Shown here piece after piece: positions 9,252-18,500 of a stretch of DNA of 22,056 nt (the first letter of the stretch is position 1; every line of letters starts with the position of its first letter). The stretch is taken from NCBI GenBank assembly GCA_016987375.1, contig PJRA01000272.1:596348-618403 (forward strand), read 5' to 3'. The notes below the pieces were generated by a model. That model did not search any database. It worked only from the letters and a program-made list of their open reading frames with translations, and was not told where the DNA came from. The translations under genes and the position numbers were made by a program. The stretch comes from Brachionus koreanus. Lineage: Eukaryota > Rotifera > Eurotatoria > Ploima > Brachionidae.

Positions 9252-9579
9252 TTTCTGTACTGTAATTTTTGTACTAAAATTTCACATTATCGCTAAATTC
9301 ATAAATAGATTCAGTATAATAAAAATTTTGTCTTCATAAAATTGGAAGCTTGGTCATATTATTTACAAGACAATTTTTGGTTCAAATCTAGATTAATCTA
9401 GATCTCTAATCAGGTTAACAAAAGTTATTCAAAATTCATAACCTCCTCTGAATCATTATTCTATGAAGCAGAAAATAAAGTAAATATTAGTACAATTGAT
9501 CACGGATTCCAATTGAATCAACTATAATTGATTTCATGCATAGTATACTCTAAGCAGCTGTCAAAGGCTTAATCATGAA
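9252..9579. other. No gene seen
   Basis: AT-rich spacer between the TIR element and the next retrotransposon relic. Only short palindromes such as tctagattaatctaga (about 9387-9402) are visible. Confidence 0.4.
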
Positions 9580-10400
9580 CTGGACTCATTATAAGCTCAG
9601 GAAAGAAAAATTTTCATAATTCAAAGTTTTTATTTGTGGAACAAGTTCCGTTGCTTGTCTTTGAACTTGTTCAAGTCTGGATATATCCTTCTTTAAATAA
9701 GGATTCCAGGCAGGCGCCAAGATGTGGTCTAACTTATGTTCTGTAAAGCTGCAAAAACGATTGAGCATCCAAATACACGAACGTTTTCTTAAGCATACCA
9801 AGCATGTTGTTAGGTTTTTTAACGCAGCTGTCAATTTGATAATTCCATTTGAATTTGTTGTTTACCATTACAGCAAAATCGCGGTCAGCTAATTCAATTC
9901 TGAAATCATCTTTATTTCACATTAAGATTTCTTGCCTAGCAATCTTTGAGTTTTTAATATGCATTATTTTACATTTGGATTCATTGAACTCCATACTCCA
10001 GCACTTCGAACACTCAACCATCTTGTCAATGTCATCTNNNNNNNNNNNNNNNNNNNNNNNNNNNNNNNNNNNNNNNNNNNNNNNNNNNNNNNNNNNNNNN
10101 NNNNNNNNNNNNNNNNNNCAAAAACTGAACCTTGTGGAACCCAACTTAGCTCATCAACCTAATCAGATTCATTCTGACCTATTACTAATCTCTGTTTCCT
10201 ATCTTGTAGAAAATTTTCGAGCCACGCCAAAAGCTAACTGGTAAATGAATAACTCTTTAACTTGATTTATAGTAGCTTATGCGAAACGCGACCAAACGCC
10301 GTCCTGAAATCTAAAAATACTAGATACAATATAAAAATTTTTTAAAGGAACAAATTCTCATTAAATAAATAAAGCTTTTTCGAAGCGAGTCTCTCTTAGT
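9580..10400 (-). pseudogene. CR1/Jockey-like non-LTR reverse transcriptase relic
   Basis: Reading the minus strand from about 10400: LYLVFLDFRTAFGRVSHKLL (the 'lDFsKAFD.V.H..Ll' block, about 10330-10275), then WLENFLQDRKQRLVIG (about 10220-10170), then WVPQGSVL (10143-10120), the conserved PQGS block. An assembly gap follows. Beyond it come DDIDKMVECSKCWSMEFNESKC (about 10037-9970), MLGMLKKTFVY (about 9810-9778), and APAWNPYLKKDISRLEQVQ with QATELVP (about 9715-9635). This order matches the palm and thumb of CR1- or Jockey-type elements. In-frame stops and at least one frameshift (near 9730, within the 'VRPHLeyasp' region) show it is dead. The FADD/YADD catalytic box should lie in the gap and is not visible. 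The 3' end of the element is missing. Confidence 0.88.
10038..10118. other. Assembly gap (81 N)
   Basis: A run of 81 undetermined bases inside the reverse-transcriptase relic. The conserved spacing between the PQGS block and the downstream block suggests that more than 81 bases are missing, so the N length is probably not the real size. Confidence 0.95.
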
Positions 10401-10610
10401 CTAGATAAAATAAAATAAAAAATATGATATTAATTTTTTTAAACTTAGGGTTAAACAAAAATTTTTTAGATATAAACACAACAGTTTAATAAAATATAAT
10501 TGAGTGAAGTAAGCAAAAAATTAAAATTATCGATTTTTATTACCAATACATGTTATGCCTGAAAAATTTCATCTTTTTAAACTTTATCATTCATATATTG
10601 ATTAAAAAAT

Positions 10611-11820
10611 TAGCAGACTAAATACAAATTAAGAAAATCAATTAAAAATTAAAAAAACTGAACATATTATACTGATAAAGTTTAAATTCAATTATTAATG
10701 TTTAAACAAAAATTTTTTTTTAGTTTAGTTTTTTAGTAATAATTGAGTTTTAGAGAAGACTCTTGCGGCCTAAATATGTATTACAATTCGGACAATAATG
10801 TTCTGAATCTTTGCATGAGTCCACACAAAAAGGAATAAATTGGCATCCTAAATCACATCCAATTAGGCACAATCCAAGGCAAATTAGCCAAGTTCCTCCT
10901 CCAGTTTTGTAATTAACTCTTGTTACCACTTAGGCTTTACATTGAGGGCTTTTATATTTTGAATTTTTAACGAAATAAATTAAGAAATCTTAAAAAATTA
11001 CCATACTACATGAGATGGATTCTTTCCTAAGAAAAGAGCTTGATTAAGTACTGGTTGAACTATTACTGTTGTATTTGGTACTTGGGTCTGATATGGAGGT
11101 GGTGGCGGAACGTTTGTTGAACCAGCAATAACAGGAGTTGGACCGTTATCAAATTTATTCTCCATTTTTTTCTTAAAAATTTATTAAATTCTAAATAATT
11201 TATATTAAAGCTTAGAACATAATCAAAAGAAAAAACGTCATTTGAATTTTTTAAGAAGAATTCAAATAATAAAAAAACACTTTATACTCAATAAAAAACC
11301 TTAAAAAATAAATATAAATATTACGAAATAATTATTATTCACTCATAAATTTAGACTCATAAATTTTACTAATCTATCAAAAAATAACTTTTTGTCATAG
11401 TAACATAAAATTTTAATTAATCTTTTAAATTTTGTCGTTAATGGTAAGTTATGAAGACATCTTATTTAAAGGTCACTAAATTTTCTATTCTTGAATTTTA
11501 CATTCTTAAAAAAAATAACAGTAAAAACATCTCAAAGTAAAATTATGTTTTTTAAACAACGATTTAAGAAAACCTTTAGGTATGTGAATTTTTGGATAGC
11601 TAAAGGTAAATTAGAATTATTTTAAGTAGAGATTGTTTAATTAATTTAAAATGACTAATAACCGATTCTTCATGTTTCTTTAATAAGTTATTTCATTGAA
11701 CTATAGTTATTTTTTTAAAAATTTTAATAAAACTTAAAGTTAAATTGATAGATTAATCAAATCTTTGAAACTTGACGTCAATGAAATTATGTTTGCCCAA
11801 TGCTTGATCAAATAAACGCA
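10611..11820. repeat. Direct segmental duplication, copy B
   Basis: Second copy of 4190-5624, with near identity from about 10625 to 11420 and again at 11768-11825. It holds a LITAF gene with a premature stop and the unoccupied MULE site (cttgatcaa at 11803-11811, followed by ataaacgcaaataa, equivalent to copy A 7199-7212). It lacks the foldback insertion present in copy A. Confidence 0.9.
10750..11165 (-). pseudogene. LITAF-domain gene copy with premature stop
   Basis: Exons 11165-11002 and 10948-10750 have exactly the same lengths (164 and 199 nt) and splice sites as the intact copy at 4357-4772. Residue 62, a Gln codon CAA in copy A, is TAA here (10932-10930), seven codons after the first cysteine of the CPxC knuckle. 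The predicted product stops at 61 residues and lacks the membrane segment and the second zinc knuckle. The rest of the frame is intact up to a normal stop at 10752-10750, and the other changes are mild (for example Leu to Pro in the Pro-rich stretch, Thr to Asp in the hydrophobic segment). The nonsense change is therefore recent, or is a heterozygous or sequencing variant. A truncated Pro-rich peptide keeping the PPxY-like N-terminus could still be made. Confidence 0.88.
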
Positions 11821-11825
11821 AATAA

Positions 11826-13154
11826 TAATGAATTTAAAAAAATTTGAGCTAAACTCTTGCACAAATTAAAATTTAAACTGTTTAAACTCAGAGACAGTAA
11901 TTCATACGAAATAACTAATAACATAAATAGAAAAAAAAATATAGAATTTAATTTTCTTTTTGGAAAAAATAACGATAAATAACTATATTTTCAAAAGATT
12001 ATTTCATTTATAATAGCAAAAATTAGAATAATAAATTTAAGGGGTATAAAATAGATTTTATTCAATAAAAATTAACATGGTGAATTAATACTCGACTAAA
12101 CAAAATAAACTTTATTAAAATTTTTTTTTGATTTTTGCGATTTCTTATACGCTCAAAATTAGATTTTTTGCATGATACAGATTATGAAAAATATTTTATT
12201 AAAAAATTTACTTTAAATAGGCTTTTAAATAAACTTGACTCTTATTTTAAAAATTTTTGTTATTAAAAAAACTCGAATGGCTACAAGCGAAAATGGACCC
12301 ATTTAGAGAATGAAGCATAATAATTCTTTATCTCTATTATTCATTTAGTCAATATAATTTTATTAAATATTAAACATCACTCTTGGAAAATTAGAACTTA
12401 ATGTAAAATTAGCATATGGCATGGAATCACAATATAAAATAAAAATTTTTAAGTATTTTAATGACTTAATGTTTTTAAAAAATATATTGATTTTCAAAAA
12501 TTTCAATCATAAAATTAGTCGAAAATAATTTTTTTTAATTTTGCTTTATTGATTGAAAATTTTTTATTTTTTTCTGAATTTCGATTTTTCGAATTTCCGA
12601 AATTAAATACTTTATAGTCAGATAAACTAGTTTTGACTGTTATGTGCTTGTGAAAAAATCTTGTATTTTGTTGAATTAGCTGATTGCGTTCGTATTTTTG
12701 GCTTCAGTTGAGTCTTTGAGAATATAAAGATAATTTAAAAAAAAAAAAAGCTTATAACTTAAAAAAATACAGAGAAAATGTAAATATAGAAATAGAGTTT
12801 ATCAAAGAGAGTTTATCTATTTGGGATAGATGGACAAAATTTTAAGGCAATTGTGTGACTTCTTGTAGTTTTACTAAAAATTGGGGAGACATAATTAATT
12901 CTATTAACCCTTTGTAATAATTCGATATCTCGAAATGACATAACACATTCGATTATTGAAATTCTCGTTCTCTAACAAAACTATTCATAAATTTAAATTT
13001 TCAATTAAATTGATTACATGATTCACGAGTTTTATTCTTTACTGCTAAATTTTCTCTTTCTTTTTACCTTTAACTTAGGCTATATAAATTTTTAATAAAA
13101 TAAATTTTAGTAATTAGAAAGTTGGTTTTCAATTTTATTGTCAAAAAAACAAAA
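11826..13154. other. No gene seen
   Basis: AT-rich intergenic DNA with many homopolymer runs. No coding frame of note on either strand. A short stretch near 11964-11985 (aaaaaataacgataaata) is shared with 7209-7230 and may be a further displaced piece of the duplication. Confidence 0.45.
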
Positions 13155-13765
13155 TTAGTAGTAAAAAACATTTGTTGAACAAGCAAAAGGATTCAATCTT
13201 ACAAATTCACATCTCCGTGAGACTTCATCAAAATAGGTTCTTTCCCCAACAAACGGGCATGCATAAGATTTTCGCTGCTGTCCAAAAACACATGCATGAA
13301 ATATATCACAGTATTTTTCATCTCTCCAATGACCAGTTGGTTTAAAAGAGCAATCAAAGCTTACGCCTCCAATAAGATTTTCAATAATCAACTCTCCAGT
13401 GCTTGTATAAGTTTGTTGCTGGATTACATAGGGACCAACTGGTTTTTGCTCAACAGGTGATGGAACTGGTTGAAAAAAGACGGGCAATGGACTTCTATGA
13501 GATGCTGGTGATAAATCTGATTCTAATTTTGTTTGTGTTGTCTTAGGTGTTTGAGTACTTGATTGAACCGATGAAGTTGTACTCTGTGAAGGCAAATTGA
13601 CCATTTTTGTTGTCCATTTCAAATCAATTTCTTTTTCTATTTCTTGAAGAAATGATCTATTGAATAAACAGCTGATTGTAATTAAAAGTGATGCTTTAAG
13701 AAAATTTCTTAGTCTGAAAAATTTGCTTATGATTAAATAATTTTACCAAGTTCAATTGGGTTCAT
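13155..13765 (-). CDS. CBM14 (peritrophin-A) protein, paralogue; 5' end unresolved
   Basis: The main exon is 13713-13155, entered after a TTTTTCAG acceptor (13714-13715). It encodes a hydrophobic LLITISCLF stretch like a signal peptide, a Ser/Thr/Gln/Pro-rich linker, GELIIENLIGG, and a six-cysteine CBM14 domain with the same spacing as the paralogue (13-5-10-15-9), ending in VFYY. By homology a tiny first exon should supply the ATG. The only candidate, 13765-13747 followed by GGTAAAA, leaves the frame one base short: 19 nt of exon joined to an exon that needs two extra bases. Either one base is missing in this assembly, a different first exon exists, or this copy is disabled at its 5' end. 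The first in-frame ATG inside the main exon is at K-M-V-N-L, which would drop the signal peptide. A chitin-binding role in an extracellular matrix is inferred. Confidence 0.72.
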
Positions 13766-13813
13766 TTTTTGCTTCTTAAATTTTTTTTTTATCTTGAGTG
13801 AATTTACAAAAAA

Positions 13814-13825
13814 GAATTTATAGTA
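13814..13825 (-). promoter_or_regulatory. Possible TATA box upstream of the second CBM14 gene
   Basis: The minus strand reads TACTATAAATTC, about 50 bp upstream of the candidate ATG at 13765. This position suits a TATA element with a short leader. In DNA this AT-rich the match could be chance. Confidence 0.3.
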
Positions 13826-13829
13826 TTGG

Positions 13830-14391
13830 ATCCAGGTTAATTAATCAGATTAAGAGACCGTATAAACAAATCTTATGTAAAATTATTAAAGGATTTAAAA
13901 AATTTCAAATCGTTTCTTGTGTAACAGTGTAAGATAAGTTATCAAGTTTCAACTTTATTCGGTAGATTAATTCTATTAATCTCTCACTAGATTTATTTTT
14001 TTTTAAAATTTAATTAAATAAAAATAAAATATTTTTGAAGCTATTGAATTTCATTAGATATTTTCTTTACTTCAATTTAATTTTCTTAGTATGTAAACAA
14101 AAAAATTTGTATATAATTAGTAAATTCAAAAATAATTTTTAAGATTTTTGGATTCATATTTAAAAAGAATATTTTTTTAAAAATAGTTTAAGCTGAGTCC
14201 TGTTCGGTTGGAATGGAGAATTCATTTTACTTATTTTCATCCACATGATTGAATTTTGAGTCCATAAAATAAAGCTTAAAATAAAATTATTTTCGTAGTT
14301 AATTTTGTTTTTTCATCAGACAAAATAATAAAAAAAAGCTAATTTAAATAAAAAACCAGCTAATAGAATTAAATAATTTTTTCTTTTTTCC
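13830..14391. other. No gene seen
   Basis: AT-rich spacer between the second CBM14 gene and the RTE relic. The A-rich stretch on the minus strand at 14391-14375, just after the RTE stop codon, may be the tail of that element. Confidence 0.4.
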
Positions 14392-15045
14392 TTATTCACC
14401 CCTTGTGGAGCACAGGATCATTACTTTGGATTTCCACTCAAGTCGATCTTTCGCCTTCACTCTTGCTTCTCTCCATGATATTCTAAGTACATGTCCAACC
14501 AATCAAGTACCTTTTTGAGCAACAGCTCCGATCTGACACAAAGGCTACTGCATCGAATTGATCATCCACACTGCAATTATTATCCAGTCGAAACCGCTCC
14601 CAGATTTTTTGATGAAAGAGTATTATTTTTCATGTCCAAGCAATCGCAATCTTCTGTTCTTAATGCAATGACTTGATGACTCTGAATTTGTTCTTTTGTA
14701 TAGTTCAGCATTTGACAGTGTCTTAAGCCATTGTATATCCAAAATCCTCCGCAAGCTTCCAGTATGAAAGGTGTTCGGACTTCTTTTATCAGATTCACAC
14801 ATACCACAAAATTAACTTCCTTACTAACCGTACATCAGAATAGCTTTTACTACAGAGTTGTACAGTTTGAGTCTTGTTTCCTTAGTATGGCTGGTTGATT
14901 TCCATGCTGGTCAGAGTCTAGCAAAAGTAATCTTTGCTTTAGTAAGTCTTTTCTTAATGTCTCTTTGTGTTCCCATTGCTTTACTGATGGTGATTTCTAA
15001 GTATGAACGTTTCAACTTGTGCGTTTTCATCACTATCATCTCGTT
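14392..15045 (-). pseudogene. RTE-like non-LTR retrotransposon, 3' end of reverse transcriptase ORF
   Basis: A block richer in G+C than its surroundings. Minus-strand reading: VETFI (about 15022), LEITISKAMGTQRDIKKRLTKAK (after shifts), AWKSTSHTKETRLKLYNSVVKAILMYG in two stretches (about 14910-14829), then LRRILDIQWLKTLSNAELYKRT (about 14757-14690), GHVLRISWREARVKAKDRLEW, and finally LCSTRGE followed by a stop at 14394-14392. The closing LC-S-T-R-G-E is the usual end of RTE-type ORFs, so this is the true 3' end, with a short A-rich tail after it. The 5' part, including the catalytic box, is missing, as expected from 5'-truncated insertion. Several frameshifts make it inactive. Confidence 0.87.
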
Positions 15046-15189
15046 GAATATCCGGTGAACTAATGCTGATACTCTAATTCAGTTCATGAAAAAATGTAAA
15101 TTATTTGCTGATTCAAGTTGAGTCTAACCCTCAATAAAAAAAAAAATTTCGAAAAATACATCAGTCTAAATTTAGTTTTCTAAATTTTT

Positions 15190-15440
15190 CAAAAACACTA
15201 TAGCGAATCTGAACGAAAACCTTGCACTACAGCTTCCCAGGCAATATTTGATTATGCCTAAAAGAACTATATTTTACATGGGATACTAGAGAAAAATAAA
15301 TTGACGAAAGAAGTATGTTGTGATATAGCGACATCTCTGTCGATATCACTGGATTAGTTAACTAACTAAACCCTGATCGTCTAACGAGGAGATCGAATAG
15401 ACGGGCCCAAGGGTACTAATGTAAAAATTAAAGATGTGAG
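15190..15440. other. GC-richer segment with an imperfect 30-bp hairpin, possible TE/LTR fragment
   Basis: Base composition rises compared with the flanks. At 15320-15349, gtgatat-ag-cgaca pairs with tgtcgatatcac (only two bases unpaired, TCTC loop). The run TGTTGTGATATAGCGACATC could be an LTR start, but no partner LTR or terminal CA end was found. No protein frame is recognised. Confidence 0.3.
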
Positions 15441-15525
15441 AACTAGTGAATTTTGGAATAAGTTTTATTCAAGCGCAACATAAAATAAATAACTAATACT
15501 CATAAATTTTAAAAAATCCAAAAAT

Positions 15526-18500
15526 TTAAAATTCTTTAAAATAAAAACCAGTCATAGCAATTAGAGGCATAAATATTGAATTGGTTTTTTGCAAAGTTGC
15601 ACTATTTGGCTTTAATTAAAATAATAAATAATTGTTTACTAAAATAAATAAATTAACTTAAAAATTTCTTACCAATATATTTTCTCCAGTCAATATTTCC
15701 GTACAAGTACTAGTTGAACAAGTGTATTTAGTTAAGTTAGCAGCAGTTATGGTAATTGGATCGCTAAATGTAGTATTATCATTCGTAGCACTTATTTTCA
15801 TGAAGAAAAAATTTTGTTTCAATGATATTTGACTCAAGTTTAAAAAATTAGTGTTAAAGGCTATTTCAGTAGGATTGATAAAATCATTGGTTATTTTAGT
15901 ATTAATATCTGGATACTTATATTTAAAAATACATAAATTTAATTAAATAATTTTAAAAATCATTACAAAAACTGAAAATTTGAATCCAGCATCAGGATTG
16001 CTATAAACAAATTTTTTGGTTCTTATAATTATATCTTTCAAAGGTCCTTTTGATAAATCCCAAATATCTGTTTGAGTTGAGTCCATTATTTCTGGTGTAT
16101 CCGATTTGCTTAATATACAATCTGCACCACTGTAATTTGGATGACATTTACATTTACCATTTTTTGTACAATTGCCGTGTCCGGAACAATCGTTTGGACA
16201 AAGATTTGTCAAATTAATTTTTATTACAAGCTTTCCGTCTACTTCATTCATTTTTTCCTTATCATTAGTGGCCAGTTCAATTACAGATACAGAGACATCA
16301 TTTTGGTAACCATTTGTATAATCAGTTTCCTTTAAAAAAAAACAGTATAAAATAAAAACAAAGAAAATTTTTAATACAGGATCTAAGACTGTATCTAGCT
16401 TGCAATTTTCAACAATATTATCTATACCAATTTCACCTTTAAAATCTCTATCGACTTTATTTTTTAAGTTTTCACAAGTTGCATTTTTTTCACCACTTGA
16501 AATGTCTCTAAACTTAATTTTAAAAAAAATTATTTAAAATGAAAATAGATTAAAAAAATTTCATTTACAAAACGTCGTGGAACATGTGGCATACGTGGCA
16601 TACCAAGATACTTTTTTAATGAATTTGATTCACTAATTTTTTTTAGCTTTTCGATAGGATCTTCTCTAAAATAAAAAATTTAATTCAGAAATAAATTAAT
16701 TTAAATATAGTTCTTTACAATGAATGCGTATTGCGCTTTGATTTTTTTTTGTGATAAATAAATGTATCTTCATTACGGCCATTGATACAAGAAAATGACT
16801 GATCTGACGAAGAAAAGAAATCAATGTTAAGTGATGAACAAAAACTATGTTCATAAGCTATTTCAGTTGAATTAAATCCATAAAAACTTGTTTCCAAACT
16901 TGGTATGCCATTTTTAGAAGCTCTAAAAGTGAAATATTTTACATTTGAATTTCATTTTTTCAAGATTTCTAATTTTTACTCATAAGATTCGAAAATATCA
17001 GATAAATTATTTGACAAAGAGCCATTTTTTAATTTAGCCAAATCATCATATATATCATTATTCCAGTTAGAAAAAATTCCATCAATTTTTCCAGTATCTC
17101 CTTTGGCTGGAATTATATCATAACGATTTATGTAAAGAATATAATTCGATACATGTCCAAAGAGTTTTAAAACTAGGCCGTAACCAGTCACAATTTCAAA
17201 TCCATAACCAATTTTATTAATCACTAAAGAATTTAAACTATTAACCACATTATCAGATGAATCAAAGCTAACTGATTGATTAATAATGTTTCTTGAAAAA
17301 TCTGAATAAAAAATAATTTTCGTTGAGATATCGATAAAAATAAGCTCGTAAAAATATTGAATAAATATTTTATTGAGACAAAATGGTGGAGGACTCCAAA
17401 AGGATAAATCTGGATTACAACGAGTACTTCTCACATGAATCTTAAAAAATTAATTTCTTATTTTGAAATATAACGTCAAATTTATAAGTAAAATTAGGCT
17501 TATTCAAAACATTGCTTTAAATACAACATTAAAATATGAAATTTTTTAATTACAGCCTAAATTGGCCATATTTTTGACTCTTTTTTTTAAGTTTGGAAAA
17601 AAAATTACTCTAGTTTGGGTATCGACATTTTCATACATTAAGTATTCCCCTGCTTGTTGAAGCTCAAAATATCTAAATATTTAAAAAACAAAATCTAATA
17701 CAAAAATAAACCAATTTGATAATATATTTACCGATTGTCAAATGTTTTGCAATGTGGATCATTATAACATGTAGCATGATTTGAAAGCGAACGCGAAGAA
17801 AATTTAAATTCAATCTAGATTCAAAAAAATTATTTATTTTGGTGAAAATTTTGAAAATTTCACTAAATTAATCAGCAGTAGTTAATTTTTATAAAGAATT
17901 TAAAATCAAGTTTCTAAGTTTGTTTGCTATTGAAATTTTTTTTTGATCAAACACTGACCATTAGAACAGGGCATGATTTCACATGGTCAGCAATCAGATT
18001 TTGCGCATTTTTGCTTTTTAATTTATTATTATATTTTACTTATATAAAAAAATTTGCATCTACAAAAGTATTATTAAAAACAAGAGTATTATTAAGTTTT
18101 TCTCAATCTTCTAACTTGAATTATAATTAAATGTAAAAAGAAGTTTCTTTTGAAAATTAGATCTTTAGAAAAAAAAACTGAAATCTATCTGATGATTTTA
18201 TCATTTTTTAGTCATTCAAATCACAAAAATATGTAAAAGTTCAAGTAATTGAAAATTTTTTCTTGGCCATAAAACATGTGAAAACTGGTTAAAAAGTGAG
18301 TACTTGATCATCTGATAACTTTATGATAAACCAGAGTTGTTCAAAAGTCATTAAGTCAAAGTCAAGTCAAGTCGTATGACTTGACTTTTAAAAGACTTTA
18401 AAACAACTTTTTTTTGAGTTTTCTACAAGATAAAACTTTTAAAAAAAAGAAAAAAAATTTTTAAATTTTATCGAATTATTTAATCTTACTAATTTTTACA

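Noticed and set aside
9849..10244. Plus-strand frames running through the N gap
   Set aside because: Antisense to the RT relic, and the translated gap is meaningless.
14858..15058. 66-residue plus-strand hydrophobic frame
   Set aside because: Antisense of the RTE-like RT; the conserved RT blocks are on the minus strand.
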